A stretch of DNA of 24,329 nucleotides, from contig JBBPTG010000325.1 of NCBI GenBank assembly GCA_038093975.1, positions 1 to 24,329 of the forward strand. Direction: 5' to 3'. The stretch is from Chalciporus piperatus. Its lineage: Eukaryota > Basidiomycota > Agaricomycetes > Boletales > Boletaceae. Of this stretch, positions 9,776 through 17,917 are shown piece by piece. A model generated the notes under the pieces. That model saw only the letters and a program-made list of their open reading frames with translations. It was not told the origin of the DNA and did no database searches. Made by a program: the position numbers and the translations under genes. Positions within the stretch are counted from its first letter, which is position 1. Every line of letters starts with the position of its first letter.

Positions 9776-10878
9776 TCCATTTCTTTTCCTTTGCCCTTGT
9801 TTGGCTTAGGAGTTTCGGTGCTTTTATCCTCATCCCAGGAGGTATGCTCTTCTGTAAAGCGAACATTTCTTGGTGCTTTGTATTTTTTGCACATACGTTT
9901 GTGCTCTCCTCTAGACCAGCCGCATTCTGAGCATTTGGTCTTGGGCTCCTTGCAGTCTCTGACGAAGTGGTCTTTGCCACAGTTGAAGCATTTGGGCTTC
10001 CTGTCTCCGTTTGGTTTCTTAGTTTGGACGGCGTCTACGTCCATTGCGTTAGGGTCACGGCGTGAGATTCTATCTGCCGTGCCTGCTTTGATGTATGAGA
10101 ATAACTCTTTCCTGTTACATCGAGCGCGGATTGCTTCAACGAAGGCTTCGTAATTGACGTATCTTCCCACATTCTCAAGTAGGAATTTGACTGATTCCTG
10201 ATCCGCATTCTTTTCTAGGATTTCGATGTGACGTTCATTGTCCCATCCGTCCATTGCTTTATGGATCTCGAATTTGGTTATGAAACTAGCGAATTTCATA
10301 TCATGCTGTTTCAGACCCATGATCATCTTGCGATGATATTCTTGTTCGTTTGATGAACGGAACCGATCCGTCATCATCTTCTCGAAGTCATTCCACGTGT
10401 AGGCTGTTCCATCTAAGATCTGTGCCATGGTAGCACGTGCGAAATCTCCGGCGTCCCCGCCTTTCATTCGGCTAAGGGTTGCCTTTATTCCGGGCATCCC
10501 GGCAAGTACTCTGATGTTTTCCGCTCGCCAGGAGCGTACTCTCATCCACCATTCTTCAAACTTTTTGCCTTTGGACCCATCATAGTCTCCTGGGTCAGCT
10601 ACAATTTTCGATAGTTTTGGCTCAGCTGGTGGTGGTGGTACTGCTCTTCCTGGGGGTGCGGGTGTTGGCGTATTAAGAATCGCCCTGATCTGATCTGTTG
10701 CTTGATCGAGATCATCTCGTAATGTCTGATTTCTGAGTCGTTCATCTCGTAATGAATCTGTTTGGACTTCTAAGAAAAGCCTGAGATGCGCTCCTAGAGC
10801 GGCTAAGTCCTGATTGTGATTCTGAGCGAGAGCGGAAAGGCTTGCTGCGAGTTCAGCTGGGAGCGCAGTTTGTGACAT
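9685..10878 (-). CDS. gag: Gag structural protein with two zinc knuckles
   Basis: 397 codons from an ATG at 10878, which is the first ATG of the predicted transcript. N-terminal coiled-coil-prone segment (about 10-68), Pro-rich linker (71-86), then a capsid-like helical region (about 95-265). It ends with two Cys/His clusters: CX2CX3HX4C at C297-C309, one residue shorter than the usual CCHC knuckle, and CX2CX6HX3C at C316-C330, an atypical second finger. Gag should assemble the virus-like particle and package the RNA. The last 40 or so codons overlap the Pol frame. The start lies 8 nt after three consecutive stops (TAG TAG TAA) of the leader frame. Confidence 0.93.
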   Translation of the reverse strand: MSQTALPAELAASLSALAQNHNQDLAALGAHLRLFLEVQTDSLRDERLRNQTLRDDLDQATDQIRAILNTPTPAPPGRAVPPPPAEPKLSKIVADPGDYDGSKGKKFEEWWMRVRSWRAENIRVLAGMPGIKATLSRMKGGDAGDFARATMAQILDGTAYTWNDFEKMMTDRFRSSNEQEYHRKMIMGLKQHDMKFASFITKFEIHKAMDGWDNERHIEILEKNADQESVKFLLENVGRYVNYEAFVEAIRARCNRKELFSYIKAGTADRISRRDPNAMDVDAVQTKKPNGDRKPKCFNCGKDHFVRDCKEPKTKCSECGWSRGEHKRMCKKYKAPRNVRFTEEHTSWDEDKSTETPKPNKGKGKEMDWVRATRGMGLEEAKAWFQDYITLTDKSEN

Positions 10879-10886
10879 TGTTACTA

Positions 10887-11675
10887 CTAATACTTGTAGC
10901 GGGGTTGGGGGAGTTTGGGGTGCTTGGCACGTAGGACTATTCTAGAGACCTTTTCTGGATCGTTTATGTTTCCTACTTCAGTGCGTATGATCTTTCTCCG
11001 GAAGGCGGCGGGGATCTTTATCTTTTTGATCGGCCTAGCCGGTACAGGTCTCTCTGGTCCTGTGATTACGTCTCTCTCTCTCTTTGGGGTTCTAACTTCT
11101 TCGTCAAACTCTTCGAGTCTCCTTTTGACGCTAGAGGTAACGGATGCGGTTTTCGGCAACGAGGGTGCCTTCTCTGACAACCCACGTGGTACGACTAATG
11201 GGGATGGAGCGGGGAGTGGGATCGAGGGGGCGATAGGTGTCTGGTCGTTGGGGTTGAACTCTTCGCTGATGAGTGACTCTTGGCTGACCGACGCTGGTCT
11301 GTCGAAGTCTCCGAGTATCCCGTCGAATAGCAGTCCCTGGGCGTATGCTATCGACGCGTCGTGGTAGGTTGCGTAACCTCCGTCTGAGTTCTTTCCAAAG
11401 TAGAACTGCTCTGGCTCTAATGCCGTGAGCGCTTTCAGCGTCCTGCTGAATGGTGAGAGGAGTCTAGCGGGTTCTTCTTCACCCACTGGGATCCGTGCGT
11501 CTGCAGCGGCCTCCGGTTCTGTCTCAACTATGGTCGGGATCGCGGTGACCCGTCCGTGCCTAGCTACTACTGAGGCTACGTAAGGATGGTCTAGGTTCTC
11601 GGCTTGCGAGTACCTCCCGGACCGGAAAGGGAGAAGAGTGGCGTGAAAAGATGGGAAGTACACTACGAAGTCACG
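10887..11675 (-). CDS. ATG-less leader open frame (ORF0) upstream of Gag
   Basis: A frame open from just after a TAA at 11678 to TAG TAG TAA ending near 10881: about 263 sense codons without a single Met. A GTG at 11663 is the first near-cognate candidate start (G at -3). The predicted protein has a coherent composition: a mixed N-terminal half with the segment EQFYFGKNSDGGYATYHDA, a Pro/Ser linker, and a basic Lys/Arg-rich C-terminal third (KKIKIPAAFRRKIIR). I do not recognise a domain; any likeness to caulimovirus-type viroplasmin folds is weak and not claimed. It is in a different frame from Gag. Either it is translated from a non-AUG codon, or it is a relic that stayed open by chance or by selection on RNA structure. 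Confidence 0.45.
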   Translation of the reverse strand, partial: RDFVVYFPSFHATLLPFRSGRYSQAENLDHPYVASVVARHGRVTAIPTIVETEPEAAADARIPVGEEEPARLLSPFSRTLKALTALEPEQFYFGKNSDGGYATYHDASIAYAQGLLFDGILGDFDRPASVSQESLISEEFNPNDQTPIAPSIPLPAPSPLVVPRGLSEKAPSLPKTASVTSSVKRRLEEFDEEVRTPKRERDVITGPERPVPARPIKKIKIPAAFRRKIIRTEVGNINDPEKVSRIVLRAKHPKLPQPRYKY

Positions 11676-11763
11676 TTAACGTAGGTACTTGAGCGAGAGA
11701 TTGTCCACGCACTTGCGACGCGATGAAGCGGTGGAGAACGATAGCGTAGAGGTGATAGAATGA

Positions 11764-11774
11764 AGCTTAGTTCA
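11764..11774 (-). other. Self-priming primer binding site
   Basis: In sense, two bases (CT) after the 5' LTR end comes TGAACTAAGCT. It is the exact reverse complement of AGCTTAGTTCA (11906-11896), which begins 30 nt downstream of the first T of the LTR TATAAA. In Tf1 of fission yeast the first 11 nt of the mRNA fold back on the PBS, are cleaved and prime reverse transcription; the geometry here is the same. No match to a tRNA 3' end (TGG...) is seen. Confidence 0.85.
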
Positions 11775-11776
11775 AG

Positions 11777-12293
11777 TGAAACGACCCAAAACTCGTATTG
11801 AGATCAGGTCTACACTATCGCCAAGTGAAGCGGTTTAGAAGAAGAGAATGGAGAACAACTGAGATAGGACGGTTGAGTCTTGGGGAAAGACCAAGTGAAC
11901 TAAGCTGGGGTTACCAGCAGTTCCTTGGGGTTTATATACTATCCTATGTGTTTGTACATGTTTGTACTAACTATAACTAAATAAGGAGTTACCCTGAACC
12001 CATGAGAATAGAAGCGAGATAAGGAGGCTGTGAAGGATAGCCGAGATAGCGGAGATTAAGTACATGAGGTGAAAGGCTGTGGCATAGCCATGCGCAGCAC
12101 GGAGATTAACTGTCAAGGTAAGGCAGTGCGTGAGAATGAATATAACCATAAGGGGCGACCGTGCGAAGAGTGAAAGTGAATGAGCACGTGTCTGAAAGAT
12201 AAGATGAGAGAGATTAGATAAGATCGAATGGAACGAAACGTTGAAGTCCAAGAAGTGTCTGTGAAGGTGAGAGAACCGTAATGAACCGTAACA
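11777..12293 (-). repeat. 5' LTR of the full-length element (517 bp)
   Basis: It carries the element's promoter. It differs from the other LTR at about six positions, for example near 11857, in the GAAGGAT/GAGGCAT stretch near 12030, and near 12250-12270. Its outer edge abuts gene D copy 1. Confidence 0.93.
11931..11936 (-). promoter_or_regulatory. TATA box of the 5' LTR
   Basis: The sense strand reads TATATAAACCCC; TATAAA occupies 11936-11931. A start 30 nt downstream falls at 11906, exactly where the PBS-complementary 11-mer starts. That agreement supports both calls. Confidence 0.7.
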
Positions 12294-12762
12294 CATGTGC
12301 TGCAATCCAATGAATTCTTCTGCCCTCATAGGATGTCACGAGGTACTTACGCAGGTCCAGCTCGTCCAGAAGTCTATTTTCGTTTTCCCTCCGATCATTC
12401 GACGACATGATAGCTGGGATGTCAGCCAATTCAATGTCCTACTCATCAGCCTTGGCTGGATCACGGCCTGACAAGGTAAGAAAATGCGTCATGAAAGCCG
12501 CATTGATAATCGATGAGTTCTGGGCCATTTCGGCCCACATCCTCTGGCCCCTGGTTTGATACGTTGCCCCTGATTCGGCTGACCTCTGTGGAAACCATTC
12601 GGCCACCCTTGCTGCGTCGGCACTGACCGTCCTGATATCCTCCTCTGAGCCATTACTCAAAAGGATGTGAACAGTTCTCTCGGCCGATACGATGTGATTC
12701 CACAAAGGCATTCTAGGGACCTCCAAAAACCAGCTCAATGGGAAGCCATCTCTGGGGCCATC

Positions 12763-13377
12763 TGTTACGAACGCTCAGTTCCTTATCCTAGTCTTTCCTA
12801 CACTTACTACGTTTCTCTTTCACTTTTGGACTTAGTCGCTTTCTCTCCCTTTTCTGTTATCTTATCTTATCAAGATCACATCACGTGACCTGCTGACATC
12901 AGCTAGGTCTAGCCTTTCGCTTACGTAACGTGGCTGTGCGTGGCTGTGCATCTTCCCCACTGTCCATGACTCATACCGAGTCACCATGACTCAGACTCTT
13001 ATTGACTCATTATGACTCACCGTGACTCATACTGACTCACGCTGACTCATCTCGCTTACTAGTCATATACGCTATTGGCTGTTACTCGCCATGACTCATA
13101 TCTAGTCATACCTAGTTATATAGTTAAGGTTTACTAGTCATATAGTTAAGGTTTAGCCACAACACGTACAAACACTGTCAATAGTATATAAACCCGGGTT
13201 GACAAGCACTGGCTCCCCAGTCTTGTTCTCCTGGAGTTTCCTCTTCTTGAACTTCATGGGCCAGGCGCTCCTGCTTGCCTAGTCTGATCCTCAGCTCTAG
13301 TTACTGAGTTGATGTGGTTTCGCTAGGGCATGTTGTCTGATGATAGCGCTAGCTCTTGATTGAGTTGAGTCGTTTCA
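12763..13377 (+). mobile_element. Solo LTR, 615 bp, with 5-bp target duplication
   Basis: It begins TGTTACG and ends CGTTTCA, flanked by CCATC at 12758-12762 and 13378-13382. Copy 2 of gene D gives the empty site (CCGTCTGCTGG at about 23651), so the insertion is certain. TATAAA lies at 13187-13192; by analogy with the two other LTRs here the transcript should start near 13217. Its termini match the full-length element's LTR but the body does not, so it is a related but different family. The internal part was presumably lost by LTR-LTR recombination. Confidence 0.93.
12967..13098 (+). promoter_or_regulatory. Array of eight TGACTCA motifs in LTR U3
   Basis: TGACTCA occurs at 12967, 12987, 13003, 13013, 13023, 13033, 13043 and 13092. 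Five of them (13003-13049) are spaced exactly 10 bp apart. TGACTCA is the Gcn4/AP-1 class bZIP site. The array lies 90-220 bp upstream of the LTR TATA box, where activator sites are expected. Confidence 0.7.
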
Positions 13378-13888
13378 CCATCTGCTAGCAAATCTTGCAG
13401 TGCATTTTCTCTGATACGACTGAACGTCTCTGTAACGGATTCATTGACCTCGGCTGTTAAGGTGATCAGGCCAACTTGCCAATGAACATCCATTGAAGCT
13501 CTTACCAGCAGCCGATGAATCCTGTTGCCTCAAAGGTGGCATGCGGAATGTGAAATCTGTTCTTGGCATTCCTGCGGCCGTGCTATCTTCTGTCGAGGGA
13601 ATGTCATCTGAATCCCTCCCAACATTTTCCTTGACATACCTGAAGAAGAATCACCACCTTCACTGTCAGAGATATTGGCTATGATTGGTTGTGAATCCCT
13701 CGGAGAATCTGCAGACATCCTGGTGTCTGCGCCGGCCGATGATGATTCGCTTGAAGTTGCCATTCTCTCGTCTTCGCTTGATTCCGGCTCTGTGTCATTG
13801 TCAAATCCTAAGTCACTCAGGGGTCAGTGTTCCTAAGATGATTTTCGGCTGACAACTTACCTGCGAATCTTACTTGCTTTGGTGCCAT

Positions 13889-14186
13889 GTGTATGTTGCA
13901 AAATAGTCAAGGACAGACCAGGGGAGATAGAACCCATCGGCTGAGCCTAATCAGATCAATCGGATCAACAGCACCCGAGACTTCCAGTTTCCCATGTCAC
14001 CTGCTCCCTATCAGAATTCAAGTACATTTCCAGCTCCGTTCACCCAGCTTGGACAAACACATTACATCACTTTCTATAGCTTTTATTCTCGGCCGTCACT
14101 CATCCACAACCGTTTAACACTTGATTTCATCTCGCCTCTCTAACACCTTGCTCTTCACCTCCTCTCTACTCGCCATCCATCACAAC
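13889..14186. other. Divergent intergenic region between gene D copy 1 and the Zn2Cys6-like gene
   Basis: 298 bp between the two start codons. The gene D-proximal part (13889-14057) is also present at 24162-24329. No clear TATA box was recognised; the last 120 bp before 14187 are pyrimidine-rich, as in many fungal promoters. Confidence 0.5.
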
Positions 14187-15274
14187 ATGATGTCTTCTCA
14201 GAAAGCCAACACCTCTGCTCAAGCTCTCGCAGAGTTCCTCAAGATCACGATTGAGGCCATCATTCAAAGTGGCGAAGGCCGAGGGAGCCGCCTCTCAAGC
14301 TCGGAGTTGGAGGCTCGCAGCCAAGACTGGGAGAGGAGGTTGGATTTGATGAGGGCGGCACTGGTGCATCCAGACTATTCCCTCCTACCCTAGCCTGTGC
14401 TAACCTTTCTCACTCCCCACAGCATCGTTTTCGCCCGATGGCTGAGGCAGCGACAATCATCCCTGCCATTGTCATCGCTGTGGACATTCGGATCCCCAGC
14501 TGCACCAACATCAACAGTTGGCTGGTATGGGAGTCTATCCTCCATCCTGGAGACTCCATCGAGTTCCACCATTGGTACCGGCCCTCTGAGCCCACTGACT
14601 CGACATGGCCACCCCCCCTATTGCCGAGTTGCCCACAACCCTGCCTTCCACGAATACTCGCATCACCTCGCCGCTGCCAGCTCGTCAACCGAAGGGTAAA
14701 CAGAGGGCGATTCAAGTCGAGTCAGATGAGGCCGAGGAGACAGAAAATCACCCCGCAGAGCAGCCGGGACCCTCGAAGTCCTCGAGGCCCGCCTGAAACA
14801 GACCGACCTGTCAGCACCATCAGGCTCATCGCTTTCCTCCCTCCCTTTGATCGTTGTTGAGACTCAACGGACACAACCGCAAGCACCCAAGCCGGTTTGT
14901 CTCCCACTCCCAACCCCAAGGACACCCTCTTGCCCCCGCCACCACCTTCCCATGATGCAAACCAAGGCTCAACAGGAACGGAACAAGGTCAAACGTGCCA
15001 AAAACTCTCAACCAGGCCTGTCCCATCCCTCCCCTGCCTTGGCTGCTGCTGCCTCAAGCAGCAGCTCTCTCGTACCCCCTCCTATGGAACGCTCTCCATG
15101 TGACAGTTGCGTCGCCATGGGTCGGAAATGCACCCCGCATCTCCCTGGAGTGAGCCGGAATGCCTGCATTTCCTGTTTTCAGGGAAAGCAGAAGTGTTCC
15201 CTCACAACTGCCCATCCAAGACATGCGGCTTCGGCCCTTCGGACAGATTTGCCTGCCACCCCTGCCCCCTCCAC

Positions 15275-15962
15275 TAGTGTTTAAAAGTCAGTTACATAAC
15301 TGGAAAAAAACCGAAACTTAACTTAACTGGAGCGAAATATAACTGAAACCAGGTGAAAAATTGTAACTGGTTACGTCCAGTTTCAGTTTCAGTTTTGTCA
15401 CTTCCAAAATTTTACAAAACTGTACACAAACTGGTTATAACTGGTTTTAAATAATAACCTATATATGGTCATCTACCACTATTTTTCCTGATTTTTTACA
15501 AAGTTTTCCGACCTTATTTGACTTTCTTTCTGAATATTGAAGTAAATTGATGAAATGACTGATTGAAACACACTCTACTCAAATACACATGTTAATTTGC
15601 ACTGCTGAAATCATATATTTGCTTGTATTTTACTTAACTTGACCTCCATTCCAATGCTATATCCACCAAAACATATGATAATCATGGTAATATAATAATA
15701 TGAGCATATCTTCTCAAGGACTGAACCAAATCACATGATCCAGGGGTCATTTTAAAGCTAAGGATCAGGGCTTTCTAATGTTTGTCCAGTTATTACAAAA
15801 AACCGGTCACAGACCGGTCACAAACTGGACCATAACTGATATGACAGTTATGTAAAGTTTCAGTTCAGTTAAACTGATTTTGCCAAAATTGATAACCAGT
15901 TACAGTTACAGTTTTGTCAAAAGAGGTATAAAAACTTAACTTAACTGGACTTTTAAACACTA
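15275..15962. mobile_element. hAT-type MITE A, 688 bp
   Basis: Perfect 15-bp terminal inverted repeats (TAGTGTTTAAAAGTC), flanked by the 8-bp duplication CCCTCCAC at 15267-15274 and 15963-15970. An 8-bp duplication and TIRs beginning YARNG are hallmarks of hAT elements. No transposase ORF. The interior is AT-rich with many subterminal AACTGG/CCAGTT copies, probably transposase-binding sites. Confidence 0.93.
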
Positions 15963-16285
15963 CCCTCCACCAGGCCAAAGAGAACTCGCCAAACAAGGTG
16001 GGCAACAGGCAAGGGGACAGGCAAGCAGCGAGCGACGGCTCCTCAGGACAATGAAGACCCATCGGCCGGTGAGCAGACTGAGTGGGTAGAAGACGAAGGG
16101 CAGGCCGGCCCAAGCACAAGCAAGAAGCAAACAAGGGCTCAGTCGGCATCAGAGGAGCCGAAGGCGAAGAGGGTCAACAAAGTGAGTTCATCCGTCATTC
16201 ACATTTCTATTTGACATTAACATGGCCTACCAGCCCCAGTGGTCGAGGTGCCGACCTTCCACCAGGTCATCTCCAGGGTCCTCAG

Positions 16286-16949
16286 TAGTGTTTTGGAGTC
16301 CGGTCCGGTCCGGTTTTTTTCCTTATTAGGAAGGCGACCAGACCGAGACCGGTTTTTTTAATTAATTAATTCAAAAGACTGGACCAAAACCAATGAAAAC
16401 CGTTTTTTTGGCGGTTGCAACCGGTTTTTTGCTTAGCGTGGGAGAAACCAAAAATAGTACCGGTTCCTGGCTATAAATCGGTCCCTGGGTCAAACAAAAT
16501 GGTTCACACGCCACAGAGATATGAGCATTTCAAAACAGCATGTTTTTTGTAGTGATACATCAGATATTATCAAGTTACATGTGAAGTCAAGACCAATCAG
16601 AGACTCAATTCTCAACACAGACTAATGAAATATATTGAATGAATTCTATGACATGTTAATCAATATTGTCATTGGCTAATTTCAATATTCATCAAAAAAC
16701 TCAAATAACATCCATAAAGGTCCAGAAAAATCAGGAAAAATCCGGAAAAAGCAGGGAAAATAGGGTAATACATAGGGGGTGGCTGTGCATTGGTTGCAAC
16801 CGGTTGCAACTGGTCTTTTTTTCGGTTGCAACTGCAGTCTTTTGATCTCAAATGCCGGCAACCGGCAACTGCAGTCCAGTTGCGATCAGTTGCAGTCCAG
16901 TCCAGTTGCCAGTCTTCGTACCAGTTGCCAACTGGACTTCGAAACACTA
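16286..16949. mobile_element. hAT-type MITE B, 664 bp
   Basis: Imperfect TIRs (TAGTGTTTTGGAGTCCGG left; TAGTGTTTCGAAGTCCAG as reverse complement of the right end), with duplications GTCCTCAG (16278-16285) and GTCGTCAG (16950-16957), one mismatch. The terminal pattern TAGTGTTTnnnAGTCC is shared with MITE A. Subterminal copies of GGTTGCAACCGG, ACCGGT and CAGTTGC fill both ends. No coding capacity. The TSD mismatch and imperfect TIRs suggest it is older than MITE A. Confidence 0.9.
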
Positions 16950-17433
16950 GTCGTCAGGGAGCAAAGACACCTTTCAGGTGTCTTAGCGGTCGCTCGTCCA
17001 TCAAGTGAGTCGACCGAATATGCCGAGTGGAGGGACTATGCACTCAGGCTGGAAGGCGCTATCCATCCCTCGGCCGCTCAGTTCGACCAAATGGAGGCTC
17101 GATTCTCCGAGCTGGAGTCAGGGCTCTCGGTGGTTCCCAGCAGGTCAGCGGGACGTCGAGGGTGTTGAAAACGGTTAGGCAAGTACAAGCCATTGATCAT
17201 CGTCCATCACCGGCCGTCTGGAATCCGCGCCCATCCACCTCGGCCTCTCTCCCTCTTCGCTCACCCTCAGCTTCTGTTCCCCCAAGATCTGCCTTGTCCC
17301 GCTTGCCCTCAGTGCCTACACCCATTCCGGCACCCGAGATCGTCGCTGCGGCCAGCACGGTCACCTTGGAGGCCGACCTGACTGTGGACTCAAGGCTGGT
17401 CATTACTTTGAGTGACCAAGGGACAGTAGCACT

Positions 17434-17903
17434 GTTACGATTCCCCATTCTTTCCTTTTTCTTTACCTTGTACTAAGTCCTAGTCGCTGGTTCGAGTCCC
17501 GCCTAAGCCTCTCGTTTCTTACTCTGTCTTAGTCAGCGAATGTTCCCTCATGTTCTTTCGACTTCTACACTTCGTCATCACTGACTCATATGATTACTGA
17601 GCATGACTCATTCTTATTCGTCATAGCTCATTCTTACCTATTCCGACTCCTTCTATGCCTGCCCTTAACTTGTTCCTTTACCTATATAAACCCTTGAATC
17701 TCCTCTTGTAACCTTAAGTTAGACCTACGCAATCTAACCTTGTCATTCCTCGTTCCCCTTGAACCCTCTGAGAGTCACTGTCCCACTCTTGAACGGACGC
17801 TAGGCCTTAACGTGGACATCCCATCGTTAGGCTACCCTTGAAATCCTTGTCTTTGACTAGGCTTTTGCGTCTACGCTTTGACCTACCCGGTACAAGCGTA
17901 ACA
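17434..17903 (+). repeat. 5' LTR of the truncated element (470 bp), with TATA box
   Basis: Termini TGTTACG...CGTAACA are a perfect 7-bp inverted repeat. TATAAA at 17685-17690. Thirty nt after its first T starts TAAGTTAGACCT (17715-17726). Two TGACTCA motifs lie upstream (about 17582 and 17605). The sequence differs from the LTR of the full-length element apart from the termini and promoter layout. Confidence 0.85.
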
Positions 17904-17905
17904 AA

Positions 17906-17917
17906 AGGTCTAACTTA
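17906..17917 (+). other. Self-priming primer binding site of the truncated element
   Basis: AGGTCTAACTTA, two bases after the LTR end, is the exact reverse complement of the 12 nt that start at 17715. The spacing is the same as in the full-length element (TATA +30; 2-nt gap after the LTR). Confidence 0.85.

Larger units (their letters stand above)
4782..12293 (-). mobile_element. Full-length Ty3/gypsy chromovirus, Tf1/sushi type
   Basis: A 7.5-kb LTR retrotransposon transcribed leftwards. Sense order: 5' LTR (11777-12293), self-priming PBS (11764-11774), AUG-free leader with a long open frame, Gag (10878-9685), Pol (about 9805-5900), membrane-protein ORF (5802-5332), PPT (5311-5299), 3' LTR (4782-5298). 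The two LTRs differ at about six of 517 positions and the Gag and Pol frames are unbroken, so the copy is young and may be active. Flanking pentamers (GTAGC on the left, CATGT on the right) do not match, so no target duplication is seen. The left flank is one gene and the right flank another. Confidence 0.95.
12294..13888 (-). pseudogene. Gene D copy 1: unknown multi-exon gene, broken
   Basis: Same gene as 22809-24161. It starts at ATG 13888 (MAPKQVRF) and has the same short first intron. Four defects are seen. A 1-nt deletion relative to the inferred ancestor lies at about 13628-13635. A solo LTR sits at 12763-13377. A CAG-to-TAG stop lies at 12441-12439. The C-terminal part is lost at the retrotransposon edge (12293). 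The frame after the small deletion reads well (GRDSDDIPSTEDSTAAG), then GTAAGAG starts a 52-nt intron as in copy 2. I do not recognise the protein: acidic Ser-rich N-terminus, helical C-terminal half. Confidence 0.8.
14187..17433 (+). pseudogene. Zn2Cys6-like gene interrupted by two hAT MITEs and an LTR
   Basis: Probable start ATG ATG TCT at 14187. Exon 1 ends near 14362; a GT-AG intron to about 14422 contains CTAAC. About residues into the third segment lies CX2CX6C-X11-CX2CX6C (CDSCVAMGRKC...CISCFQGKQKC, about 15097-15200), matching the fungal Zn2Cys6 spacing, so DNA binding is plausible. The MITE at 15275 splits the coding sequence; with it removed the frame continues (...STRPKRTRQ...) to an intron at about 16181-16231. 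The MITE at 16286 splits it again and the frame resumes (...VISRVLREQRH...). The last readable exon runs into the LTR at 17434. Frame changes near 14600 (a C7 run) and 14800-14860 are unexplained and may be extra introns or indels. The C-terminus is not found. Confidence 0.7.

Noticed and set aside
4777..12298. Target-site duplication for the full-length element
   Set aside because: Pentamers GTAGC and CATGT do not match and shifting the LTR ends by one or two bases does not help.
17143..17180. A 35-nt GT-AG intron in the Zn2Cys6-like gene joining two frames
   Set aside because: It would be shorter than every other intron here (47-64 nt); the frame change is left unresolved.
17489..17499. 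GGTTCGAGTCC, an exact tRNA B-box consensus
   Set aside because: No A-box, acceptor stem or anticodon arm can be folded around it; the T stem has a mismatch. It lies in LTR U3 and is taken as chance.
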